Part shown: piece by piece, positions 51,527-59,944 of the stretch
How positions within the stretch are numbered: the stretch's first letter is position 1
How the letters are laid out: the number at the start of each line of letters is the position of its first letter
NCBI GenBank assembly: GCA_041558415.1
Contig: JBFFEY010000002.1
Coordinates: 1-64,000, forward strand
DNA: 64,000 nt
DNA from: SG8-39 sp041558415
GTDB taxonomy: Bacteria > Pseudomonadota > Gammaproteobacteria > Burkholderiales > SG8-39
Reading direction: 5' to 3'
Program-made: the position numbers and the translations under genes
The notes under the pieces: model-generated
Database searches by the model: none
Told to the model about the DNA's origin: nothing
The model's input: only the letters and a program-made list of their open reading frames with translations

Positions 51527-54277
51527 GTGTCCGCCGCAGCTGAGCGCGTTCCCGAGAAAACACTGTTGTTGGTCGACGGTTCGTCGTACCTGTATCGCGC
51601 ATTTCACGCGCTGCCCGAGCTGCGGAGTCCGCAGGGTGAGCCCACCGGCGCGATCTACGGCGTGCTCAACATGCTACGGCGGCTGGGCGCCGACTACAAG
51701 GCGCAGGCGCGTGCCTGCGTGTTCGACGCCAAGGGCAAGACGTTCCGCGAAGACGTCTATCCCGATTACAAGGCGAACCGCCCGCCGATGCCCGACGACC
51801 TCGCCGCGCAGATCGAGCCGCTCGTCGAAGCGGTCGCGGCGCTCGGCTGGCCGGTGCTCAGTGTCGAAGGCGTCGAGGCGGACGACGTCATCGCAACGCT
51901 CAGCGAACGCGCGGCCGCGCAGGGCTGGCACTGCATCATCTCCACCGGCGACAAGGATCTCGCCCAGCTCGTCAGCGAGCGCGTCACGCTGGTCAACACC
52001 ATGACCAACGAGACCCTCGATGTCGAGGGGGTGAAGAAGAAGTTCGGCGTACCGCCGGAGCACATCGTCGACTACCTCGCGCTGATCGGCGATACGGTCG
52101 ACAACGTCCCCGGCGTGGCCAAGGTGGGTCCGAAGACCGCCGCCAAGTGGCTGGCGCAGTTCGGCTCGCTCGAAGGCGTCATCTCGCATGCCGCGGAGAT
52201 CAGCGGCGTGGTCGGCGAGAATCTGCGCAAGGTGCTCGACTGGCTGCCGCAGGGCCGCGCACTGCTCAGCGTCAAGCGCGACGTCGAGCTGCCGCTGGCG
52301 CTCGACGATCTGGTCGACGGCGAAGGCGACCGCGATCGTCAGAAGGCGCTGTTCGCGCGCTTCGGCTTCAAATCCTGGCTGCGCGAGGTCAGCGGCGGCG
52401 AGGCGGCGCCCGTCACGCGACAGACGTCGGCGCCCGCGGCGTCGGTCAGCGCACCCCGAGACGGCCCGCCGGCGCGTCGGCGCGTGGCGACGATTCTCGA
52501 CGAGGCCGCGCTAAGCACCCTGCTCGCGCAGCTCGAGAGCGCTGCGCTCGTCGGTTTCGACACCGAAACGACCGGTCTTGAAACCATGAGCGCGCGGCTG
52601 GTCGGCATGTCGTTCGCCCACGGCGACACGGCGGCGTACCTGCCGCTGGCGCATGACTATCCGGGCGCGCCGGCGCAGATCAGCATCGAGCAGGCACTCG
52701 CGCGACTGCGCCCCTGGCTCGAGGATGCGCAGCGCAAGAAGGTCGGTCAGAACCTGAAGTTCGACGCCCACGTGCTCGCCAATCACGGTGTACGACTGGC
52801 CGGCATCGCGCACGACACGCTGCTGGAGTCCTACGTCTATGAGGTGCATCTGCGCCACGACCTCGATTCGCTCGCGCAGCGCCATCTGGGCTGGACGACC
52901 ATCCGCTATGACGAGGTCACCGGCAAGGGCGCGGCGCGCATCCCCTTCTCCGCCGTCGAGATCGACCGCGCCACCGCGTACGCCGCCGAAGACGCCGACT
53001 GCACGCTGGCGATCCACGACATGCTGTATCCGCAAATCCGCGCCGACGAGAAGCTGCGCCGCGTCTACGAAACCATCGAGCTGCCGGTGACGCCGGTGCT
53101 GTTCGAGATGGAGCGCAACGGCGTGCTGCTCGACCGCGAGAAGCTCGAGGCCCAGAGCCACGAGCTCGGCAAGACCATGCTGGCGCTCGAACAGAAAGCC
53201 TACGAGGCCGCGGGGCAGCCTTTCAACCTGAACTCGCCCAAGCAGATCCAGGAAATCCTTTTCGAGCGTCAGGGCCTGCCGGTGAAGAAAAAGACGCCTT
53301 CAGGACAGCCCTCGACCGACGAGGACGTGCTCGCCGAGCTGGCGCTCGACTATCCGCTGCCGAAGCTGCTGCTCGAATTCCGCGCCGTCGCCAAGCTGAA
53401 GTCGACCTACACCGACAAGCTGCCGAGGATGATGGATCCACAGACCAGCCGCGTGCATACCACCTACTCGCAGGCGGTGGCGGTCACCGGGCGCCTCGCC
53501 TCGAACGATCCGAATCTGCAGAACATCCCCGTGCGCACTGCCGAGGGCCGTCGCATCCGCGAAGCCTTTATCGCACCGAGGGGATGGAAGCTCGTATCGG
53601 CGGACTACTCGCAGATCGAACTGCGCATCATGGCGCACCTGTCGGGCGACGAAGGCCTGCGGCACGCCTTCGCGCACGGCCACGACGTGCACCGCGCCAC
53701 TGCGGCGGAGGTCTTCGGTCTGCCGCTCGAGAAGGTGAGCGAGGACGAGCGGCGCACCGCCAAGACGATCAACTTCGGCCTGATTTATGGCATGTCGAGC
53801 TTCGGCCTGGCGCAGAACCTCGGCATCGAGCGCACCACGGCACAGGCTTATATCGACAGCTATTTCTCGCGCTATCCGGGCGTCAAGCGCCACATGGATG
53901 CGACGCGCGAGCAGGCGCGCAGCGCCGGTTACGTCGAAACCCTGTTCGGGCGGCGCCTGTGGCTGCCCGAGATGAAATCCGGCAGTCCGGGCCGGCGGCA
54001 GGCAGCCGAGCGCGCCGCGATCAACGCGCCGATGCAGGGCACCGCGGCCGATCTGATCAAGCTGGCGATGGTTTCCGTACAGGACTGGCTGCGGCGCGAC
54101 GGCCTGCGTGCCCGGTTGGTGATGCAGGTGCACGATGAACTGGTGCTCGAGGCGCCCGCCGAGGAACTCGACGTCATCCAGGAAGGCGTGCGTACGCGCA
54201 TGCAGGACGTCGCCGCGCTCGACGTGCCGCTAATCGTCGACGTCGGCATCGGCGACAACTGGGACCAGGCGCACTGA
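51527..54277 (+). CDS. polA: DNA polymerase I
   Basis: 916 aa from a GTG at 51527, the only good in-frame start before LLLVDGSSYLYRAFHALPEL. 5' nuclease domain to about residue 290, 3'-5' exonuclease domain with the intact metal motif FDTETTGLETM (about 345-355) so proofreading is likely active, and polymerase motifs A (VSADYSQIELRIMAHLSGD), B (KTINFGLIYGMSSFGLAQN) and C (VMQVHDELVLE). Full length. Starts one base from the LOG gene on the other strand. Confidence 0.97.
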   Translation: MSAAAERVPEKTLLLVDGSSYLYRAFHALPELRSPQGEPTGAIYGVLNMLRRLGADYKAQARACVFDAKGKTFREDVYPDYKANRPPMPDDLAAQIEPLVEAVAALGWPVLSVEGVEADDVIATLSERAAAQGWHCIISTGDKDLAQLVSERVTLVNTMTNETLDVEGVKKKFGVPPEHIVDYLALIGDTVDNVPGVAKVGPKTAAKWLAQFGSLEGVISHAAEISGVVGENLRKVLDWLPQGRALLSVKRDVELPLALDDLVDGEGDRDRQKALFARFGFKSWLREVSGGEAAPVTRQTSAPAASVSAPRDGPPARRRVATILDEAALSTLLAQLESAALVGFDTETTGLETMSARLVGMSFAHGDTAAYLPLAHDYPGAPAQISIEQALARLRPWLEDAQRKKVGQNLKFDAHVLANHGVRLAGIAHDTLLESYVYEVHLRHDLDSLAQRHLGWTTIRYDEVTGKGAARIPFSAVEIDRATAYAAEDADCTLAIHDMLYPQIRADEKLRRVYETIELPVTPVLFEMERNGVLLDREKLEAQSHELGKTMLALEQKAYEAAGQPFNLNSPKQIQEILFERQGLPVKKKTPSGQPSTDEDVLAELALDYPLPKLLLEFRAVAKLKSTYTDKLPRMMDPQTSRVHTTYSQAVAVTGRLASNDPNLQNIPVRTAEGRRIREAFIAPRGWKLVSADYSQIELRIMAHLSGDEGLRHAFAHGHDVHRATAAEVFGLPLEKVSEDERRTAKTINFGLIYGMSSFGLAQNLGIERTTAQAYIDSYFSRYPGVKRHMDATREQARSAGYVETLFGRRLWLPEMKSGSPGRRQAAERAAINAPMQGTAADLIKLAMVSVQDWLRRDGLRARLVMQVHDELVLEAPAEELDVIQEGVRTRMQDVAALDVPLIVDVGIGDNWDQAH

Positions 54278-54314
54278 AGCACCACGACGTGTTGCACAGC
54301 CGCCGAACGCTCGT

Positions 54315-54995
54315 TCAGCGGATCGCGCCGAAGACCTTCTTGATGATGTTCGACGCGCTGCCCACCGGGTCGCGGCGAATCTTCTTCTCCTCCTCGGCGA
54401 TCATGAAGTAAAGCCCGTCGAGCGCCTTTTCGGTGACGTAGGCGTCGAGGTTGGCATGCTCCTTCTTGACGAGGCCGAAACGGGCGCCCTGCTCGGCATA
54501 CTGGTTGTAGGTCTGTGCCAAGCCGACTTTCGCGGTGGAGCGCTTGACGATCGGCAGGAAGCGCGCGCGCAGCGCGTCCTGCGTGCTGCGCCGGAAGTAC
54601 TCTGTGCCCGCCGTCTCGCCGCCCGTAAGAATGCCTTTCGCGTCCTGCACCGTCATCTTCTTCACGGCGTCGACGAGGAGCTTTTTCGCCTCCGGCACCG
54701 CGGCCTCGGCGGCACGGTTCATCGTCAGGATCAGCTCGTCGGCATATCGACCCATGCCGACCATGCGCATCAGCTGCTCGGCGCTCTGCAGCGACTCCGG
54801 CAGCGGGATCTTGACGCGCGAATCGCCAAAAAAGCCGTCGGTGCGACCGAGGGCTTGCACCGCGTAGACGGCGCCCTTTTCCAGCGTCGCCCTCAGCCCG
54901 GCGACCGCGTCGCGGTCGCTGATCCGATCAAGCTGCGCCAGCGCGGGAAACACGAGCGCCCAGAGCGTGAGCACCATCGCCATGCGTCGCATCAT
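54315..54995 (-). CDS. Secreted DUF4197-domain protein
   Basis: 226 aa from the ATG at 54995. Signal peptide at residues 1-20 (VFPALA). The rest is helical: AVAGLRATLEKGAVYAVQAL, FFGDSRVKIPLPESLQ, GILTGGETAGTEYFRRST and YVTEKALDGLYFMIAEEEKK are DUF4197 blocks. Found in many proteobacteria; function unknown. Convergent with polA, 37 bases between stops. Confidence 0.88.
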   Translation of the reverse strand: MMRRMAMVLTLWALVFPALAQLDRISDRDAVAGLRATLEKGAVYAVQALGRTDGFFGDSRVKIPLPESLQSAEQLMRMVGMGRYADELILTMNRAAEAAVPEAKKLLVDAVKKMTVQDAKGILTGGETAGTEYFRRSTQDALRARFLPIVKRSTAKVGLAQTYNQYAEQGARFGLVKKEHANLDAYVTEKALDGLYFMIAEEEKKIRRDPVGSASNIIKKVFGAIR

Positions 54996-55073
54996 TCGCC
55001 TCTCCTCGCCAGTCCGGCCGTCACCCAACCGTCGCCGCTGCGCCAATGTACGGCGATCCGCGACATCACCGCG

Positions 55074-55104
55074 ATAAAAGCCGCGCGCCAAGCCCGGCTG
55101 CGGC
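55074..55104 (-). terminator. Possible terminator after lipA
   Basis: On the minus strand GCCGC, bulge, GCC, 6-nt loop, GGC, bulge, GCGGC, then TTTTAT (55079-55074), 15 bases past the lipA stop. The stem is interrupted, but it sits where the end of the long minus-strand operon is expected. Confidence 0.4.
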
Positions 55105-55118
55105 AAGCCTCGCGCAGC

Positions 55119-56069
55119 TCAGCGCGCCGCGTCAACGCCCGCGGCGTGCGCCTGCCGGTCGGCGTGATACGACGAGCGCACCAGCGGCCCGATCGCGGCG
55201 TGGCGGAAGCCCAATGTCGCCGCTTCGCGCTCGAAGCGCGAGAAAGTCTCGGGCGTGACGTAACGCTCGACCGGCAGGTGGTGTGCGGACGGCGCGAGAT
55301 ACTGACCGATGGTCAGCATCTCGACGCGGTGCGCACGCAGATCGCGCATGACCTCGAGGATCTCCTCGTCGCTCTCGCCGAGGCCAACCATCAGGCCGGA
55401 CTTGGTCGGCACGCCGGGCTGCGCCGTCCTGAATGCCTGCAGCAGCCGCAGCGAGTGCGCATAGTCGCCGCCGGGCCGTGCCTTGCGGTAGAGCCGCGGA
55501 ACCGTCTCGAGGTTGTGGTTCATCACGTCGGGCGGCGCCGCCTGCAGCACCTCGAGCGCCCGCTCGAGGCGGCCGCGGAAGTCCGGCACCAGCACTTCGA
55601 TCGTCGTCTGCGGCGAGCGCGCGCGGACCGCGCGGATGCAATCGGCGAAATGCCGCGCACCGCCGTCCTTGAGATCGTCACGATCGACGCTCGTGATGAC
55701 GACATAGGCGAGCTTCAGGCGCGCGATCGTCTCGGCGAGATGCGCGGGCTCCTCGGCGTCCGGTGCCCGCGGGCGGCCGTGCGCGACGTCGCAGAACGGG
55801 CAGCGCCGCGTGCAGATGTCGCCGAGGATCATGAAAGTCGCAGTGCCCTTGCCGAAGCACTCGGCGATGTTCGGGCAGCTCGCTTCCTCGCACACCGTGT
55901 GCAGCTTCTGCGCGCGAAGAATGTGCTTGATCTCGTAGAAGCGCGAGTTCGGGCTCGCCGCGCGCACGCGGATCCAGGCTGGCTTCGCGAGCGGCGCGCG
56001 CGGCACGACCTTGACCGGAATACGCGCGATCTTCTGCGCGCCCTTTTGCTTGACGCCCGGCTCACGCAT
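55119..56069 (-). CDS. lipA: Lipoyl synthase
   Basis: 316 aa from the ATG at 56069. Radical SAM enzyme that inserts two sulfurs into octanoyl groups. The auxiliary cluster cysteines are Cys60, Cys65 and Cys71 (CEEASCPNIAEC) and the radical SAM cysteines Cys86, Cys90 and Cys93 (CTRRCPFC). DVMNHNLETVPRLYRKARPG and the C-terminal VRSSYHA serine are typical. Overlaps lipB by 8 bases. Confidence 0.96.
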   Translation of the reverse strand: MREPGVKQKGAQKIARIPVKVVPRAPLAKPAWIRVRAASPNSRFYEIKHILRAQKLHTVCEEASCPNIAECFGKGTATFMILGDICTRRCPFCDVAHGRPRAPDAEEPAHLAETIARLKLAYVVITSVDRDDLKDGGARHFADCIRAVRARSPQTTIEVLVPDFRGRLERALEVLQAAPPDVMNHNLETVPRLYRKARPGGDYAHSLRLLQAFRTAQPGVPTKSGLMVGLGESDEEILEVMRDLRAHRVEMLTIGQYLAPSAHHLPVERYVTPETFSRFEREAATLGFRHAAIGPLVRSSYHADRQAHAAGVDAAR

Positions 56070-56697
56070 GGGCGAGCCCTCTCGCGAGCTGTGCCGCAAG
56101 CGCGCCGCCGGCCTGCGCAGGCGTCAGCGCAACGCCCAGATCGCGCGTCTGGGTCACGCGCAGTCCGGGGTAGCCGCAGGGGTCGATCGCCTCGAAAGGC
56201 GCCAGGTCCATATCGATGTTGAGCGCCAGGCCGTGAAATGCGCACCCGCGCGCCACGCGGATGCCGAGCGCCGCGACCTTGGCGCCATCGACGTAGACGC
56301 CCGGTGCGCCGGGCCGACGCGCCGCGTGCACGGCATGCGCCGCAAGCAGATCGATCACCGCCTGCTCGAGCAAGCAAACGAAGTCGCGCACCCGGATGCC
56401 GCGCCGGCCGAGATCCACCAGCGTGTAGAGCACGACCTGTCCCGGGCCGTGGTAGGTCACCTGACCACCGCGCTCGACGCGGAGCACCGGAATGTCGCCG
56501 CGCCGCGGTCCGTGCTTCGCGTCGGCGCCCGGCCCCAGCGTATAGACCGGCGGGTGCTCCAGCAGCCAGAGCTCGTCGGGCGTCGCTGCGTCGCGCGCGC
56601 GCGTGAACGCGCGCATCGCCTCGAGCGTTTCCCGATATTCGACGCGGCCGAGGCGTTCAATTCGAAGAGCTGCGCGCTGCGCCAGCACCGCGGTCAT
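56062..56697 (-). CDS. lipB: Octanoyl-[acyl carrier protein]:protein octanoyltransferase
   Basis: 211 aa from the ATG at 56697, which overlaps the ybeD stop (TGATG). It moves octanoate from ACP to lipoyl domains, feeding LipA. GGQVTYHGPGQVVLYTL, the catalytic Lys in DGAKVAALGIRV and the catalytic Cys in RGCAFHGLALNIDMDL are all present. Confidence 0.95.
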   Translation of the reverse strand: MTAVLAQRAALRIERLGRVEYRETLEAMRAFTRARDAATPDELWLLEHPPVYTLGPGADAKHGPRRGDIPVLRVERGGQVTYHGPGQVVLYTLVDLGRRGIRVRDFVCLLEQAVIDLLAAHAVHAARRPGAPGVYVDGAKVAALGIRVARGCAFHGLALNIDMDLAPFEAIDPCGYPGLRVTQTRDLGVALTPAQAGGALAAQLARGLAHA

Positions 56698-56963
56698 CAC
56701 AGCACCATCACCACCGCAGGGTGGTCGCACAGTTCGCGATACAGGGCATCGAGCTGCTCGCGCGAGCGCGCCTCGATCGTCACGGTCAGGCTGATGTACT
56801 TTCCCTGGCGGCTGGGGCGCATTTCCATGGTCGCTGGCTGGAAGTCCGGGGCGTGCTTGAGCACGATTTCCATCACGCTCTGCGCGAACCCGCCTTCACT
56901 CCGCCCCATGATCTTGATCGGGAACGGCGTCGGAAAATCGAGCAGCGACTGCTCGGATTCCAT
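56697..56963 (-). CDS. YbeD/DUF493 family protein
   Basis: 88 aa small ACT-like protein. LDFPTPFPIKIMGRSEGGFA is the family start and YISLTVTIEARSREQLDALY the mid block. Often called a lipoate regulatory protein because of its place before lipB, as here; biochemical role not established. Confidence 0.92.
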   Translation of the reverse strand: MESEQSLLDFPTPFPIKIMGRSEGGFAQSVMEIVLKHAPDFQPATMEMRPSRQGKYISLTVTIEARSREQLDALYRELCDHPAVVMVL

Positions 56964-57839
56964 TCAGGCCGCGGCTTTCTCCCGGCCCGCACGCATGACG
57001 GTGCGCTTGAACTCCTGGTAGAGCCCGTACATGCGCCGGAACACGGGACCCGGCTTGCCGTCGGCGATCGCTTTGCCGTCGAGCGTGACGATAGCGAGCA
57101 CCTCCTTCGACGAGGAAGTCACCCAGAGCTCGTCCGCGGCGCGCGCTTCGGCGTCGGTGATGTCGCGAAATTCGAGCGGCATGCCCGCGCCCTGCGCCAG
57201 TTCGACTACCACGTCGTAGGTGATACCCGGCAGGATCAGGTTCGACTTCGGCGGCGCCTGGATCACGCCGCCCTTCACGATGAACACGTTCGACGCCGAC
57301 GCCTCGGTGAGACGCCCGTCACGGAACAGGATCGTTTCGGCCTCGCCCGCGTCCGCGGAGACCTGCCGCAACAGACAGTTGCCGATCAGCGAAATCGATT
57401 TGATGTCGCAGCGCTGCCAGCGGAAGTCCTCGGCGCTGCGCGCCGCTGCGCCGCGCTCGACCAGTGACGCCGGCGGGCTGACGAGGGGATTGGACATGGC
57501 GAAAACCGTTGGCTCGACGCCTTGCGGAAACGCGTGATCACGTTTCGCCACGCCGCGCGTTACCTGGAAATACAGGCCCTGGTCCTCGAAGGGCTGCGCC
57601 GCGATCAGTCGCTGGATCACGTCGCGCCATTCCGAACGCGAATAGGGGTTCTTGATGCGCACTTCACGCAGGCTGCGTTCGAGCCGAGTCAGATGCTCCT
57701 CGAGCCGGAACGGCACGCGCGAGTACACCGGTACCAGCTCGTAGATGCCGTCGCCGAAAATGAAGCCGCGGTCGAGCACCGGTACTTTGGCCTGCTCGAG
57801 CGGCAGGATCTCGCCGTTCAGGAAAACCATGTCGCCCAT
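56964..57839 (-). CDS. D-amino-acid transaminase (class IV)
   Basis: 291 aa from the ATG at 57839, preceded by AAGGGGG; the open frame upstream is antisense-like over dacA. PLP lysine at Lys147 in CDIKSISLIGN, family start VFLNGEILPLEQAKVPVLDR with GFIFGDGIYE, and EASASNVFIVKGG for cofactor binding. It probably makes D-alanine or D-glutamate for the wall, fitting its place between dacA and ybeD. A branched-chain specificity is less likely but not excluded. Confidence 0.9.
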   Translation of the reverse strand: MGDMVFLNGEILPLEQAKVPVLDRGFIFGDGIYELVPVYSRVPFRLEEHLTRLERSLREVRIKNPYSRSEWRDVIQRLIAAQPFEDQGLYFQVTRGVAKRDHAFPQGVEPTVFAMSNPLVSPPASLVERGAAARSAEDFRWQRCDIKSISLIGNCLLRQVSADAGEAETILFRDGRLTEASASNVFIVKGGVIQAPPKSNLILPGITYDVVVELAQGAGMPLEFRDITDAEARAADELWVTSSSKEVLAIVTLDGKAIADGKPGPVFRRMYGLYQEFKRTVMRAGREKAAA

Positions 57840-57850
57840 GGATATCCCCC

Positions 57851-58978
57851 TTATTTGAACCAGAGTCGCAGTGTATCCCACGTACGACCGAAGAAGCCTG
57901 CGGCAGGCACTGCCTCGAGGGCGATCAGCTTGTACTCGCCGACTGCCTCGCCGTCGAGACTGACGCGCAGCGTGCCGACCGGCTGCGCCTGCATCACCGG
58001 CGCCATGAGCGGCTGGCGCGACAGCAGTTCCGCCTTCAGATCCACGGCCTTCCCCTTCGGCACCGTGAGCACCAAGTCGCCCGCGAAACCGGCATTGACC
58101 TGCTTCGCCTCGCCTTTCCAAACCGCAATCGTCTTCACGACCCTGCCCTTGGCATACAGCTTGACGCTGTCGAAGAACTGGTAGCCCCAGTTCAGCAGCT
58201 TCAGCGACTCCTGCGCACGCACGGCCTCGGATGTCGAGCCGAGAAGCACCGACAACAGCCGACGCTCGCCGCGCCTCGAGGACGCGATGAGGCAGTAACC
58301 GGCCGCCTCGGTATGGCCGGTCTTCACGCCGTCGACGCTCGGATCCAGCCACAGCAGCCGGTTCCGATTGAGTTGCGTGATGTTGTTGTAGCGGTACTCC
58401 TTCTTTGCGTAGTAGCGCGCATAGGCGTCGGGGAAGTCGCGAATCAGCGCTGCCGTCAGCCGATACAGGTCACGCGCGGTCGTCAGGTGTTGCGGATCGG
58501 GCAGACCGGAAGCATTCATGAACTTCGTGTCCTGCAGCCCGATCCGCTCGGCCTCCTGGTTCATCAGGGTGACGAACAGGTCCTCGCTGCCCGCCACCGC
58601 TTCGGCCAGGGCGATCGACGCGTCGTTGCCCGACTGCACCACCATGCCGCGCAGCAGCTCGTCGATCGCGACGGGCTTGCGTGGCTCGATGAACATGCGC
58701 GAGCCAGGGGCTTTCCAGGCACGCTCCGAGACGTTGGCCTGCTGCTCGAGGGTAATGCGCTTGTCGCGCAGCGCGCCGAAGACCACGTACGCGGTCATCA
58801 ACTTGGTCAGCGACGCGGGCTCGAAGCGCGCCTCGGCATTCTCGCTCGCCAGGATCTGGCCGCTCGACAGGTCCGCCAGCAACCACGCGCGCCCGTTGAC
58901 GGACGGCGGCGGTGGCGCGGCCGCCTGTGCCAGCGCTGCGGTGAGCAGAATGATCGCGAGGAAGATTTTTCTCAGCAT
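57851..58978 (-). CDS. dacA: D-alanyl-D-alanine carboxypeptidase (PBP5/6 type)
   Basis: 375 aa from the ATG at 58978. Signal peptide at residues 1-20, active-site Ser56-Leu-Thr-Lys59, Ser116-Gly-Asn118 and Lys219-Thr-Gly221, then a C-terminal beta domain and an amphipathic tail (FFGRTWDTLRLWFK) that holds it to the inner membrane. It removes the last D-Ala from peptidoglycan stem peptides. Confidence 0.96.
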   Translation of the reverse strand: MLRKIFLAIILLTAALAQAAAPPPPSVNGRAWLLADLSSGQILASENAEARFEPASLTKLMTAYVVFGALRDKRITLEQQANVSERAWKAPGSRMFIEPRKPVAIDELLRGMVVQSGNDASIALAEAVAGSEDLFVTLMNQEAERIGLQDTKFMNASGLPDPQHLTTARDLYRLTAALIRDFPDAYARYYAKKEYRYNNITQLNRNRLLWLDPSVDGVKTGHTEAAGYCLIASSRRGERRLLSVLLGSTSEAVRAQESLKLLNWGYQFFDSVKLYAKGRVVKTIAVWKGEAKQVNAGFAGDLVLTVPKGKAVDLKAELLSRQPLMAPVMQAQPVGTLRVSLDGEAVGEYKLIALEAVPAAGFFGRTWDTLRLWFK

Positions 58979-59056
58979 GTCGTCGCCCGACAAAAAAGCT
59001 CGGATTATAAAAAGTGCGGGCATGCGCCTGCGGCGCGCCGTTTGCCCCTGCCCGAT

Positions 59057-59944
59057 TTAGCGGACCACCAGAAACGGCCGAAAGTTCAGCTCTTGGGCGA
59101 TCCGGTCCGCAATACCGATCGCGTCGTCGCGGCTGCGGTAGGGGCCGAGCTGCAGCTTGTGCAGCGCCCCGCTCGTCAGTATCTCGATGCGCTCGCTGAC
59201 CCAGTGGAGCTGACGCTGCAGCCGCTCCCGCATGCTCTCGGCACTCGCCTGCGCGGAAAACGCACCGAGCTGCAGGTAGAGGCCACCGGAGGCGACAGCG
59301 GCCGGCGCGCTGACAGGGGCCACCCCGCTCCCATTGGACGGCAGCGCGCCCGCGCTCGGCTGCACCACGGCGATCACCCGGCTTTCGCCGGGCACGATCG
59401 CGCGCACGTCCACCCGTGCATGCCCCGCATCGACATAGCCGAGCTTCCAGGCACCGGCGTACGACAGGTCGATCACGCGGTCACGCAGAAACGGGCCGCG
59501 GTCATTGATACGCACGACGACGCTGCGGCCGTTCTGCAGATTGGTGACCTGCGCGTAGCTCGGAATCGGCAGCGTCGGATGCGCGGCCGTCATGGCGTAC
59601 ATGTCGTAGGGCTCGCCGCTCGACGTCTTCTGGCCGTGGAACTTTCTGCCGTACCAGCTCGCCACGCCACGCTGCTCGAAGGGGCGGAGCTCGGTGAAGG
59701 GCACGTATTGCCGGCTGAAGACTTCGTAGGGACGGTTCGCAAATCGGTGCAGTGGCTCGCTGCGCGGTACCGCATCGGGCACCTCGGCCAGGTTCACCGG
59801 TATCGAATCGCCCGGACCGTCGTCCTGGTAGTAGCCGCCACCGCCCTTTGCCGTCCCCGTCGACGGCGCATCACGCGGTGGCGCAGTTCCGCAAGCCGCG
59901 AGCGCTGCGGCAAGGGCACAGACGAGCCAGCGCGCGGCGGGCAT
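59057..59944 (-). CDS. rlpA: RlpA septal-ring lytic transglycosylase
   Basis: 295 aa lipoprotein; lipobox LAAC with Cys18 region at the N-terminus. Double-psi beta-barrel domain with GVASWYGRKFHGQKTSSGEP and INDRGPFLRDRVIDLSYAGA, and a C-terminal SPOR domain (LYLQLGAFSAQASAESMRER to FRPFLVVR) that binds denuded glycan at the septum. It starts directly after the pyrC' stop (TGAATG), an unusual neighbour. Confidence 0.94.
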   Translation of the reverse strand: MPAARWLVCALAAALAACGTAPPRDAPSTGTAKGGGGYYQDDGPGDSIPVNLAEVPDAVPRSEPLHRFANRPYEVFSRQYVPFTELRPFEQRGVASWYGRKFHGQKTSSGEPYDMYAMTAAHPTLPIPSYAQVTNLQNGRSVVVRINDRGPFLRDRVIDLSYAGAWKLGYVDAGHARVDVRAIVPGESRVIAVVQPSAGALPSNGSGVAPVSAPAAVASGGLYLQLGAFSAQASAESMRERLQRQLHWVSERIEILTSGALHKLQLGPYRSRDDAIGIADRIAQELNFRPFLVVR

